This document shows positions 37,019 to 49,317 of a stretch of 64,000 nucleotides of DNA, in pieces. Origin of the DNA: Camarhynchus parvulus (Eukaryota > Chordata > Aves > Passeriformes > Thraupidae); assembly GCF_901933205.1 (NCBI RefSeq), contig NC_044573.1, forward strand, positions 58,406,493 through 58,470,492, given 5' to 3'. Within the stretch, counting starts at the first letter, position 1. Each line of letters starts with the position of its first letter. The notes under the pieces were generated by a model. The model searched no databases, was not told the DNA's origin, and saw nothing but the letters and a program-made list of their open reading frames with translations. The position numbers were made by a program, and so were the translations under genes.

Positions 37019-37825
37019 AATCAGGAAACATTAAACTATTTTTACATATTAACACCAACCTTGATATTCCTATCTTCTTCAGCTGGTACAAATGCATTCC
37101 ATATTAAAAATATGTATGAGAAAAAGGTATTTCTGTAAATATCTGGATTTTCATATCAGTGGAGCGAGCTATTGATAAGCATGAAGTATTGGAGAATTTT
37201 TAAGACACAATCAAGTGAAGTGGATTTATTATTACATTTACAGACACACAACTTTTGTGTCTTCCCTAGCAGCAATCTCAAAGATGGAGTCAGCAGGCAA
37301 TTTTCTAATGGTCTGTACATAATTGATAGGATGCATAGTGCTGCTTTCTTGCTTCCAGATACTTAGAGGAGTAGCTAGGAAAAGTCAGGAATCCTATTTA
37401 AGCACTTGGAATGGGACAGATATAAGTATCTTAACTGTCTCTTGTATGGACTGTCCTCACAGAAAAAGTGAAGGCCAGAACCACAGCTGGAACAGTTAGG
37501 AAAGACTAAATATTTTCTTAACCTTACTTTTCCATTGGAGCAGTTTCTGTGGTTGGCCCTGTTTGTTCCACAGATGAAACTGGAGGTGATCCATGCCACC
37601 AGGACGGGAAAGGTTGCTTTAGAACATCCTCAGCACATATCCTAACGAAGAGAAGCACAGTGGATGCTGGATATGGTTTTTATTTCGAAAAAGTTATCAT
37701 TTCAAAAAACAGGTAAGTGGTTGGTTATGATATCAAACATGTGGGTTTCCCCCTTTGCTAGAATTGTGAGAAGAAATGGCTAAGTACCAATTGCTACTGG
37801 GGATTTTTGGTGTGTTGGTTTTTTT

Positions 37826-37847
37826 GGGGGGGGGGGAATGGGGGGGT
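37826..37847 (+). repeat. G11 plus G7 tract
   Basis: Eleven G, then AAT, then seven G. A possible quadruplex-forming run. Confidence 0.9.
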
Positions 37848-39251
37848 TTGCTGATTTGATTTTGTACCTATGTTGTGAATTCCTATCTTTTTGCCATTGG
37901 AAAGTTTCAAAACTTAGCCAGAAAATAGGCAGGGAGTGGTAGAAGTTTAGAACTTTTGGAAAGTAAAGAAATACTCTGTTCAACACTCTTGCAGAAAATT
38001 GACTTTATTTCTTTACAAGTATTCTGATCTGTATTCTGAATTTTTCTTTATTGAAGTAGTGGTGCCAAGGCTCCCACTCAGTCGTGAGGTTAGCATGGAA
38101 CTCATCTAATTAACCAATGTCCTCTTTTCTCATTGTGTGGTCTGTCACAATGTGATATGCACTTTCCAAAGCGTTCTTAGTGAATGGTTTGGCTTCCTAC
38201 CACAGGACACTGTGATACAAAAACTTTATTTAAATATCCTGGTGAATCTGTTCCTACAAGGTGTTTAGTGATTTATACTGAGTTACAATAATCTCCAGTT
38301 TCTTCAATCTTTGCTAAGTGACAAGGTTTCCCACATCTTGATCTCAGGATCTTAAGATACATGATTCTAGGAATATGTACACTATGATGGTGATGTAAAT
38401 ATCCATTTTACCATTGAGGACAATGGGACCAGGGTAGGACCTTAACCTATTTGGCATAGCTGTCATGAGACTCCAATAAAAATAAAAAACATTTCTCCCA
38501 GCTTACATTTTCACATTTCTATTTATAAGCCCCATGAAAATTCCTTTCAAATGTGATAGTTATCTACAGCTTTTTTCAGCTGAGAGCCCTCTCTCACAAA
38601 ACTTGATGATGACACAAGCTCTCTCCAAGTGGAGTCCAGAAGCTTTCATTACTGCTTAGTATATTAGAATCAGAAATGTTTTAGACATGTTAACAGAGAC
38701 TGTATACAAATTGAGAAGATACACCTCCTTTGCTTCACTTAAGATGCCTCTGGAGTCTCTGTTGGTTGGTTTGGTGCAGCTATGAAATAAGTAACTTATT
38801 TTCTTTCTTAATGGCTTTCATCCTCTATTACTACACAATCATGTTTCAACTACATTTCTTTAGGCATAACTGATTTTGAGCCCTACTTGGCCTGCCAGGT
38901 TGGATCTTTCCATCTGTTGTGGATGTTTGCTCTGCAAACAAAATCTAGGTTTTCAGCAACACTTGCCACTTACCCATGCCAATATTTGTTATCCGCTTCA
39001 CTACCCAGTCGGTAATGATGCCAAGCAGCAACATCAAGGGAAAACAGGCTTTTCACATCAGCAGTCACTTTGAACTACTAGTTGTTTTTTGCTGTTCAGT
39101 GGAATTTATGTTGTGGCTTTGATTTTGACACTTAACAATACTACAGAATCAAACAAATGGGCAATCTACAAAGAAAAAAGAAAAGTATAACCTCTGGGTA
39201 TTAATTTCATGACCAATGTGGGGTATTTCCCATGTCATTCTCTCCTCCCTT

Positions 39252-39284
39252 TCCCCCTTTCCCCCAGCCTCCCCCCCACCCCTT
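39252..39284 (-). repeat. Quadruplex-type motif (minus strand)
   Basis: On the plus strand four C-runs of 4-7 bases are spaced by TTT, AGCCT and A. The minus strand therefore has the G(3+)N(1-7) pattern of a canonical G-quadruplex. Confidence 0.8.
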
Positions 39285-40364
39285 CACTCTAGTTGAATGA
39301 GAAATTTAAATTCATTGTTTTTATCTTAGATAAACTGCTCATCTTCAGGATTTTTTATTATTTTATGGTTTTCCTTTAATACTCCAGATTCCAGAACTTC
39401 TATTGCTATAAAAGGTGCAAAGGCCCTTAAGATGTGCCTTTTTTCAGAGATAAAAACAGGCTTCTTTTCTTTAATGGATGGTCCAACAATGCACATCTTC
39501 AGAGACATGTCCTCACTTGAGGCCAGCCCTTAAGCCAGTATAGCACTAGCGAAGAAGAATCTTAGCAATTCAAAAGATGCAGTCATAGGAATGACTCCTT
39601 TAACCAGTAGTGTCTGCAAGATCAGAATCTTATTAACTCCAAACACCTACAATTACATTTATCAGCTTATAATTACCATACAAGAACTGTCAGAGTGGGA
39701 TTGCTGCATTTGTCCTCCCTGTCAGCACCACATCTGGGGTGTGAGAAAACTCATGCCTTCACACTGCAGCAATATAACTCGTCTCTTGTTTTGGGCTGTA
39801 TCTTAGGTGTCAAATGTGGGGCCAGAGAGAATCCACTGCACTGTTCTACTGCCAGAAGCACAAAGCAGAATCACACATTAAAAAAGTACCCGGTCAGAAG
39901 GGGCATTCCTTGACCAGCTATCAAATGTAGTGGCAGCATCCACTCCTGGGATGCCAAAGGGTACCTTTCACATCATTCATGTGCATAAAGTGTGCAACTT
40001 TGAGCTCCAGACACTGCATACAGATGATATTACTGGGCACATGAAGTCTCCTGTGCCAACAGGTTGAAAATATTGTCCACAATAAGTGACTTCATCAATT
40101 ATGCATTTTTATCACAGTAAACTGCAGGTATCTTCTCCTACTGTGCATTTTTATGCAGTAGCATACTTTATTCATTACGGAAGCTTTTTGAGTCATTAAT
40201 CCAATACCTTGGAACCTTGCTGAATGCCAATAGACTTGCCAGCAAACTAACATCTGGGCAAAAATAGGTTTCCTTTCCAGAAAGCAGTCTCCTAGAAGCT
40301 TGTTCCCATCTATAAGAAAAATTTATGGAAGAAGGAGAGATAATTTTCAGGATCAGCTTCCAGA

Positions 40365-40420
40365 CCATTCAGGAATCTACTCATCTTAGGAACCACTCAG
40401 GAATCTACTTAGAAACCACA
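40365..40420. repeat. Imperfect local duplication
   Basis: CCATTCAGGAATCTACTCAT and CCACTCAGGAATCTACTTAG occur about 28 bp apart, sharing the core TCAGGAATCTACT. Confidence 0.75.
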
Positions 40421-41089
40421 ATGATGTTGCTGAGTAACTAAAGTTAGTCACTAAATATAACTAGCTCAGTCTAACTAAAGCAGTTATATTATTTTACCAG
40501 GAAGAAATTAGGCAGTTTTCTTGTGTTTACTTCAGCCATTTCTGGGATCTTTTTCTCATTCATTCTTCCTTCAAAATCTCTGAAAAGGAGACATCTTTAC
40601 ATACAATAAGGCAGTAAAACTATTTTTCCTTATGTCTTATTTTCTGTTAACATCACACAGTTTATAATTAGAAATTGATATTTTTCCCTTATTTTCTTTT
40701 GTAACAGACACTGTTCATGGTTGTGCCAACAGATTAATGTGGAGACTACAGAATGAATATTTTAGAAGTGTCATTTAGGTAAAGCCAAGAAGCAAAGTGG
40801 CTCAAGAGTTGTGCAAACAGCCATTTTGACTACAGATTTATAGTCCATAGGCAGCAGCTCCTATGCTGCAGCCTTTCAATCTCTTAAACAGTGTGTAGGT
40901 TGTATGAGCACTTTAAAGAAATTTTGCATATTGAGTGCAACAACAGATTGGTAATAGTTCTTATCACTGTGGCACCTACACAAAATTTAGATATAAGCTC
41001 AGAGAAGTGGAAAGGGGATCGAGAAAAATATCTGAAACTAAATTAATGGCTTTTCTCTAGTGCTAGTACAGCAGAGTACATGTCCCAAA

Positions 41090-41270
41090 AATGTTGTGTG
41101 TTCCACTTGAATATGAGGAAAAACTTCTTTACTGTGAAGGTGGTTGTGGAACCTCCCTCAATGGATATTCAAGAAATATCCCGGGCAAAGTGCTGTAAGA
41201 TAACCCTGCTTGAGCAGGGAGGTTGGAACAGACACTGTGTTAAACTTCACCCATTCTGTGAAAATCGGAG
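41090..41270 (+). mobile_element. CR1 3'-end fragment (plus strand)
   Basis: The run with TTGAATATGAGGAAAAACTT, CTTTACTGTGAAGGTGGTTG and later GAGCAGGGAGGTTGGAACAG is the CR1 3' UTR pattern just upstream of its terminus. The usual terminal octamer repeats are not clear. Old, 5'-truncated copy. Confidence 0.8.
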
Positions 41271-44069
41271 GACTATGAAAATCACCATCTGACATGCTTA
41301 TACAGAATGACACAGACTTTATTTGGCCACCCAGATGTTCCATTACTCTGCTTAAGAAATTGTCTACATCCTTCTCCTCTTTAGGATGTGTGTGTCCCAC
41401 AATAAAAGTTCCGGAAAAGCACACACCAAAAAATGTATTATATTTTACGTTGTTTAAAGAAAAACAACATAGATTTTTAATTTAATGAAACGGCCAGGCT
41501 ATTTACTCTTCCAAAACTGTAGATCAGAGAAGCAATGTTTGTCATAAGGCAGCAGATTTTTCCAGAAACAAATGGCCTAAAACCAGTGTGAGAAGAAATA
41601 TGAGTGTAATAAACCTCTGGGAGGTAGACCTCTAACTGGGACTCTGAGCAAAGTGTCCAAGTCTTGCTGAGGAAAGAGGAAAAAAGGAGTTCCTTTGAAG
41701 TCTTCCTGAATTTTCTAATCTAGGGAAAGTTCATTGCAGGCATTTCCAGCAGTTTTAGCAACATTGGAAACCTTAATGAAGACAAGATTTTTGCAGGGGC
41801 AGTTGGTTTTAGTACTGTGTCAATTACATTTGCTCAGGCCAATGGTATTAAAGACTGGCAGCCACACAAGTACTGGCAATGACAGAGAGCAGCTGGGATG
41901 GTGCAAACTTAGGAAGCCTCTGAAAGCAGCAGAGGCCAAGCGTCTCCTGTTGCACCCATAAGCTAAGTCGTTTACAACAGCAGTTACTGGTTTTAGGCAT
42001 GCATGGGAAGCTGCTGTATTATTTTCTTGAGAAACTGGCACATATTCTACTATCATTCTTCATGCTTAGTGGTATTAGAGCATCTGAGGAATGAACCAGA
42101 AAAGATCAGAGTTTTAGAGTCTGTTCTGCATATAGAAAGCATCTAGAGGTAAAACCCTAACCCAGCAGTGCTGTGGTAATTTGTAGCATCAAATTAAAAA
42201 ATGCAGTGACTGGTTTTCCTGAAAAAGAAAAATGATACTCCATCTCCTCTTTGAAAGAGTCAAAAGGCTTTTTTAATGCTGTTTTTGAATGTGGAGCAAG
42301 AGACACTAAAAATAATTCATCAGCTTTATTTAAATTATGCAGTGTAATACATAAAACATGAAGATTACAACATCAAGCAATATAGCTGGAACAAATTAAA
42401 ACTGCTTGTGCATATGCATTATAATTCCTTCTTTAATTACTGGTCCCTAACCTCTTTCAGTGGATGCAGAATGAACATGTGGAATTAAGCACAGATACCT
42501 AATAGTGCCTGCTCTCTATTCATTGCCAACTCATTGCTTCTCTCTGCTTACATTAATTTCCTTTAAGAGCTCTCCTATGAGCTGCATGGATGCTTTTGCT
42601 TCTGAAGCACTAAGATTTAAGAAAAAAATATTAATTGGCGTCAAATAGGACTTGATTTCTTGACATTGCTCATTATGAAACATGTAGAATATATGGTGTA
42701 TTGCCTGTTGACTTAATTTTCACTAGCAGGCTACCCTAAATGAAACCCCAGCATCTTAAGATTGGCATTGTGAAAACACATCCCTCAACCTCTTCACAAA
42801 AAATCAGATTAAAGCTATGTGTTACATGGCATCACACAGAGATTTTTGAGAAAGAAAACTTCGTGTCTTACAATTTTTTCAGAATTCTGTAAAGAACAGG
42901 CAGCAACCTCAGTCATGATCCTGTTCCTTGCCTTCTAATTTTCCTAGAAATTTCCAGGGATTACATATAAAATGCCTTATTTTACTACATAGCTCTGCTC
43001 TAAAGTAGAAAAATCTATTCTGTGTACTACAAAAAAAGGCACAGTCTGGTATGCATGAAGGCTAGGCAAGAAATTAGTGGTTCACTTTAGGTTATAATGC
43101 ACAAAAGGGATGAACTTGTACAGACAACATATATTATGTGCTGGATTTTGCAAAATCAGTATGACTGCACACAATGTAAATAATTTTCTGTTTCCATAGC
43201 ACTCACTCCCAGGGCCTGCAGCCTGTGCAGCACAGCATGAGTTTTCATATCCAGGCCTTTTAGCAGTCAGAATCCACACACATATCTAAACACCTCAGGC
43301 AAGTGAAAGTCAATCCCCATTAGAAAATGCAGGTTGTAAGGAGGCCTCTCGCTTAACCTCCAGCTCAACAGCAAAGCCAGCTGCGTGGTCAGTCCAGGTT
43401 GCTCAGGACTGCATCTGCTTGGGAGTGGAAATCCCTGAGGAACCCACTCCCGCGGCCCAGCTGTCCGCAGCATGAGTAACTTTTTCCTTACACCCTGCCT
43501 GACGCTCTCCTTTCACCTCACTCCCGCTGTCCCTCGGCAGGACACTGAAGCCCGTGGCTGCCTCTACTCGACCAGGTCCTCACGAGTGCGGATCCTGTTC
43601 GCAGACCGCGCCAGTCCCGACCCTTCACCTCCCGGCACGGGAGGGTCGCTACGGCCCCGCCACCGCGGGGATCCCGCGGGCTCCCGGTGGCGTGTCCGTT
43701 CCAACTGCGCGGGGGCCCGGCTAGGGGCGGCACCTGCCGAGGGCTGCGGGGAGCCGGGAGGGGTCACCGCCTTCCCTCCGCGCCTGCGGTGCCGCAGGAG
43801 CTCATCCCACTTGGAGACACCGCGGGACAGCAGCACCGCACCGTGTGCACGGCCGGCGCCCTGCCCGGACCCGCCCGGGGATACGGCTCGCCAGCGACGC
43901 TGCCGGACCGTGTCTCTCCGGTGCGATGCCCATGCTGCGACGACACTCCCCAAGCCCGTCTCGGCCCCGGGCTGGAACCGCATCACCGACGGGCAGCAGC
44001 CGCTGGAAACGGCCCAGGAAGAGCGGGCGGGGGCGAAGCGCTGCCCGCGGAGATTGACGACTGCGCCAA

Positions 44070-44180
44070 CCAATGGTGGCGGGGAGAGTGCGGGGGCGTG
44101 GCCAGCGCCGCCAGGCCGGGAAGGGACGGGGGCGGGGCGCGGGGGCGGGCGGGGCGCGGATTGGCCGGCGGGCGGGGCCG
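44070..44180 (+). promoter_or_regulatory. Core promoter: two CCAAT boxes and GC boxes
   Basis: CCAAT on the plus strand at 44070-44074 (CCAACCAATGG) and an inverted one at 44160-44164 (GATTGGC) flank several GGGCGG-type GC boxes at 44128-44158; another follows at 44171-44180. No TATA is seen. This is the usual arrangement for NF-Y plus Sp1/KLF housekeeping promoters. Start sites would be expected within about 100 bp downstream. Confidence 0.6.
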
Positions 44181-44189
44181 GCGGGGTTT

Positions 44190-44260
44190 TCTCCCGGGCT
44201 GGACTGACGGCCGCGGCCGGGAACTTCGGGAGTGTGCGGGTGTCGGCGGCCGTTCGAGCG
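44190..44260 (+). other. EPB41L2: Possible noncoding exon 1 with donor
   Basis: Downstream of the CCAAT/GC boxes, GAGCG|GTGGGTACC at 44260/44261 is an acceptable 5' splice site. Other GT sites, such as CGG|GTAGAG near 44485, are also possible. This is only a placement guess for a 5' UTR exon. Confidence 0.2.
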
Positions 44261-47200
44261 GTGGGTACCAGCGGGAGCGCTCCCGAGGGAGCGCGACTTA
44301 CGGCGGCAGTGGGGAGCGGGGGATGGCGGGGAGGAGGAGGGGGTCGGGCAACCGTAGCGCTACGGGCGGTGCGCTGGTGGTGCGCTGGGGGCCGCTTTGC
44401 CGCCTATGCGTCGCTGTTTTCACTGGTCCGCTCTGCTTGCCGCGGGATGCAGAGGCTGCGGGCGGGGCCGGCCCGGCTGATCGGGTAGAGCTGCCCCCTC
44501 CCTTCTTCCTTCCCTCCTGCTGTGCCGGCCCCGAGCGGCGGCGGGGCGGGCGGATGGGGGCTGTCAGCGCCGCGGCCGGCAGGGGGCGGCAGCGGCCCCG
44601 AGGACGCACGTCCGGGGGTGGCGGGGGCGAGCGGCTCCGAGCCGCAGCCCCTCCGCGCCGGGCAGGCAGCGCAGCGGCTGGCGGGGCTGGCTCCTCCCTC
44701 CCTCCTTTTCCCGCAGCCTTGGGCGCTGGTCCCGGCGAGACGAGCCGTGCGGGGCCGCTCCTCGCCGTTCGGTTCCAAGCCTCCGTGGTGGGGCTGCCGG
44801 CCGCGGCTCGGGGCACCCCGGCCGGCGCTGCGCGGGCTCCCGCAGTCGCTGCCGTGCCCGCATCTACCGCGCTCTTGGCTCGCCCGCCTCTGCTCTGGGG
44901 CCAGAAGAAAAGGGGTGTTTTTCCCCGAAAAAATCGGTCCCGATGGCTGTTGGTGCCTTTCCCGCACCCGTCGCGTGAATGCTGCGTGAAGAGAAGCGTT
45001 TGGTTTCCTAATTTCCTTCCTCCCGGAGCACCACTCCTCTCCTCCTGATAACTTCATCTGTTTGCATCTTGGGCTCTTCCTTTCGTCTCTAAGTTAGCAA
45101 CTGCAGAAAAATGAGCTAAATAGGCCCCCGCACTGAGGCTGTTTGCCAAGAATCAGATAGGGGGTGAAATCGAGGAAGACTTCGCATCACTAGTTTCCCT
45201 TCTCTTCAGGATTAGGGTAAAAATAAGTGTAGAATCCTCTTATATGGTTTGTGTCTACTGTTTTAAAATAAGGCCCTCTTTCAAGATGTGGTGACCTAGC
45301 CTCTGAGCATTATGCACTGAGATCTTTAAAAAAAATTATTTATAAATTTAGCTCTAAAGTTCTTTTCCTATTATTGTTCTTTTGTAAGGCTTTGATTACA
45401 GTACTCTGAAGTCTGAGTACACTTGAAAGAGCTACTAACGCTGTGGTAACATTTTTTTTAGTGTGCAGCGTTCTTTACAGGTAAAGATTCCACTGAGTTG
45501 AACTTAATCCCTTTTGATGTTAATAGTGTTGTCCACACATGTGTATGGTTAGAGGGATTGCTGATTGACATGAAGAGAGTTGTTTTGAGGATTTGTCAGC
45601 TTAATGATTATGATTTCCACCTTCCAAAAAAAATCACTGCCAGAGAGCAAGTAATAGCCAGCTAAAGTAAACTTAAGGTGCTTTGATACCAGTAATAACT
45701 GGCAAGCAGTTGATTTGGTGTGTGTTTTACTTCTTGTAAAGCTCTCTGAGACCAGTTTTTAATTTAAATTATATATTCTATATTTACTTTAAAGCACATG
45801 TATTCATTTTCTTAGCTTTATAGCCTTCTTTTCTGTCTGCTGTCATGGGTGCTCCCAGAGCATTAGTGAAATGCAACAAGCACAGTTCTACAGAACTTAG
45901 CCTTCAGCAAATTCTCATCAACTTGTGTGTATCCAGTCCTGCAGAGGTTGAAATGAGAAAATGCTTCTTTGAGAGACTATCTGAAAGAAAAGCTGTGTCC
46001 TTTAGCATCATGTTTTGAACAGCAGAAAAAGGGAGTCCCTAAGCTACAGAGCCAACCAGTTACAGAACAAAAGCAGTTTGGTCGTACCCTGGGTTATGCA
46101 GCACTGGCCCTGGAGGGCCATTCAGCAGAAGCACTCTGCTTCAGCTGCTGCTCTCCTCCCTTCCAAGTTTCCATTTCTGCTGGCCACGCTGCTTTCTCTC
46201 TGCTGTTGATCTCTTGGTGGGAAGTTGAGCTGCTTTCTTTTGCCTAAATTGCAACACTCTGCTGAGTTTCATTACCTTTGGGCTTAGAAAATGACCTTCC
46301 CTTCAGTGTTTTCTGAGGTTATTGACCTCAAAAATGTCTATCAACAGTATGTACCTGTGGCAGATGAGCTTGCATTGTAAAAATATAATTTAAAAGGCCT
46401 AGACAAGACTTTCAAAAAATGTGTATTCTCTCTGCACAGTTGTTGATAGTGGAGAACAGGGGGACTTCAAACTTCTTAATATCCAGGGCTCTGTGGAATA
46501 AACTTCCAGGCTTTATTCATATGGAAATAGACCTGTTGTTCCACTTCTACTTGGATAATTTTCCAGTAACTGCGGTCAGTTCATAATTTTTTTTTAGATT
46601 CAAGGGACAACACAGGTAGCATTCTAAAGTTAGTTTGGCTTCCTGATGTCTTACTGGGGACTCAGTGGCAGCACTCAAGAGCTCTCACTTAGAGAAGGTA
46701 ACCTGAAGAATAACTGTGTTACTTCTAGTAGCCAATATTATCTGAATCAGTTTGTGAGTGTGGATACAGGCAGAACATTCATTTTTCATGGGACCCCATT
46801 TTTCAGCTCCCAAGTCATGCCTTTAAAGATGAAGACTATGGATCATAGGTAGAGAATGGAAAAGTGTTCTGGGAAGTACAGACATGTTAAGAAGGCATTG
46901 TGGGTTGTGACAAAGAATTTTGCTGTACGTTCTCTTTAAGCTGATGTTCAAAAAATCAAACTAGGTTTATAGGCAATGTTTAAAAAATATGACCAAGTAA
47001 AAAAAATATCTGTAGTTGGTGATTGTGGGGCTCCTTTTTGAACTGCCATTTCTTTTTGGCGTTAATCTGGGAAGCATGTTTTAGTACCAAAGATGGATCT
47101 ATTTTAGGATTAAAAAAGGAGGGAACAAAAGAACCTGATGTTGGGTGTACCTGTTACATGGAGGACAGCTATGGAAGTATTCATTGGCAGAAAAAGGATT

Positions 47201-49284
47201 TAAATGGTTTACATTTTTAATAGTTGCGTCTGTAATGTGTTGCTCTATTCTGATTTTTCAAAAGAGGAAGTTTTCTACATTTTAGTTTACTGTGTGTAAG
47301 TTTCAGTAGGTTAAAAGCCATTTTACTGAAGATTGTAGTGTGTAGCATATTTGCTACTAGATATTTCTAAAGCAAGGTTGAATGCTTTCCTGGGGAAGAT
47401 GTACTAAGTCAAACTGGTTTCATTCTGGAGTTGGTCTTAAGTAGGGGGGAGTGAGAAGAGGGAAGGTGGGCTGTGTTCCTCATTGCAAGCAAAATTAACC
47501 CAAGAAAAGCAGTGTTGGAAAACTGTTCATTGTGTACTCACACAATGGGTGGACACAAGAAAGAGGATGGGAGAAGAAAAGGGGATGTGGAAGCGTCTGA
47601 TTGTTGTAGTCTGGACTATACAAGAAGTCAAACCGCATTGTAAGGGGTTATTTCTGGCCTTCTATTTTGAAAGCAGACTACTTTTAAACTTTAAGGGTGT
47701 TAGACTTTAAAATAAACTGCCACACTTCTGTTTTGTTAAGAGACAAAAATCAAAGTGTAAGTTAAATGATTGGGTGTGGGGCTTTTTTCTCTTCTTCTTT
47801 GTCAGGGTGTTCACATTTTCAAAATGTTTCTCATTTCAGCACTGTTCAATTTCACTTATCTGGTTTTCTAATTTATTTGATGGGTTATTTTTTTTATGTA
47901 ATGTGACTCTGAATTAATCCCTTACAGGCAAGCAAGATACTGTGCTGATATCCAGTTGTCATAGTTGATTTCACTCTACAAATTTTCAAGATTCCTACTG
48001 GAGTGAAAGGTAATTTGTAGTTTATTTTTTTGGATCAGAAGATTCATTGTATGAATTTACTAAATAGGCAACATTTTGTGTTCTGTTTCAACTGCTCATT
48101 TACTTTAGCTATTGATGTGATAAATTTACATGACTTGAGTTGTCAGTTTTGTGATATTATATAGAAAAGAACATCTAGATGATACAGTAAATATTTTGAC
48201 TTCTATTTAAGAACTTTGTGGTGTGTACTCTCCTGTGAAGGTAAATTTTACTAGTAACTTATTTCCTCCATAGACTTCACCTTGTCTTTGAGGACTTTGT
48301 AAAGATTTACAGATGAAGTGAAGGCCATATCAACAGAATATTGATTAATTGCTACTGGGTAATCAAAAAATAGCTGTTGTTTGGCTAGTGAAATGAAGAA
48401 AGTATGTTCCATGTATAGTATGAGATTATAGACTTATGTGTACGGCAGGTGGGACAGCTCAGCAAGAATGCAGGTTTATTTATTTTAATAGACTTAGGGG
48501 GGAAAAAATTGTTTTTTTGCTGTAGTGTCTGATGTCTTAGAGGCACTACACAAACACTGCATTACAACAACTCTGTGAGTTGGTGTTGTAACATGCCAGA
48601 TGCCAACTCTTTGCTGTGCGCACCACAGCTGCCTTTGATGGCATAATGTTTCATGACTGCGCTAAGGTATGGGATGCTTTCAAGGCCTGACTTCAGTGAA
48701 GTTGGTCTCTTGTGTAAAAACTGATTGTCTCTGGATTCTCAGAAGCAAGTAGTAGTATTTTGCTTATGTGTTTCTTTGATTGGATTTTTTTTTCTAAAGG
48801 AGATAAGGTACTACTTATGTTTATCTCTGTAGTGCTTTTATTAATAGTAGCATGGCTCATCAGAGAGTTCTTGTGAAGAATTGCAGGAAGAGCCTCTCTT
48901 TTAAAACTGGTGACTTGTCAGTGTCTAGGGGGTTAACTGGGTGTTTTACTTGATATTGTATCTACTATGGGGCTCATGTTTGTCTGTATCTTGGTTTTTC
49001 CTCCCTGTATTCTTTCTGAAGGGTGTGATAAAGCCTGACTTTTAGCTTACCTTGCTCTTACTGAGTCATGCAGCCTGTGTGCTCTGTAAGGTCATTGTTA
49101 GAAGATCTTGCCATTGAGTAGTAAAACAGGGTTAACTAAGGACAGTTTAAAGAGAACTGTGGATTGCCATGGTCCTCTAGGCTTGAATCTTCCCTTTTAC
49201 TTTTAACATTGTGTGTGGTTTTCTGTTTGCTAAGCAGTAGCTCTGGAAAACTGTTTCATAGGAAAAGATGCTCAGTAACCAGAA

Positions 49285-49317
49285 AATAAAAATAGACTCA
49301 AAAAAAAAAAAAAAAAA
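49285..49317 (+). repeat. AATAAA followed by A18 tract
   Basis: AATAAA at 49285-49290 lies 9 bases before an uninterrupted run of eighteen A (49300-49317). This resembles the end of a reverse-transcribed polyadenylated RNA but could be a simple A-run. Confidence 0.6.

Larger units (their letters stand above)
16600..43470. other. Intergenic region between AKAP7 and the next CpG promoter
   Basis: About 27 kb with no recognised protein-coding gene on either strand. Open frames are short and domain-free; the longest outside repeats is 156 codons at 33064-33534 (plus). Contents I can name are a candidate solo LTR, small CR1 pieces, simple repeats and short dyads, each listed separately. The remainder is unremarkable AT-rich DNA that could hold enhancers or noncoding transcripts I cannot see. 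Confidence 0.7.
43540..44990 (+). promoter_or_regulatory. EPB41L2: CpG island promoter, probably EPB41L2
   Basis: About 1.45 kb of very high CpG density. In human and other amniotes EPB41L2 (protein 4.1G, a spectrin-actin-linked membrane skeleton protein) lies head-to-head with AKAP7, so the next promoter on this side should be EPB41L2 read on the plus strand. No coding exon is visible here, consistent with a noncoding first exon and a long first intron. Long open frames (43472-44488 and 43687-45048, plus) have Gly/Ala/Arg/Pro-rich low-complexity translations and are explained by GC content. The identity rests on synteny only. Confidence 0.65.

Noticed and set aside
43472..45048. Long plus-strand open frames of 338 and 453 codons
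   Set aside because: They lie inside a CpG island, overlap in different frames, and translate to low-complexity Gly/Ala/Arg/Pro sequence. GC-rich DNA lacks stop codons by chance.
48557..48596. TTACAACA...TGTTGTAA dyad
   Set aside because: Only 8-bp arms with a 14-base loop; expected by chance in a window of this size.
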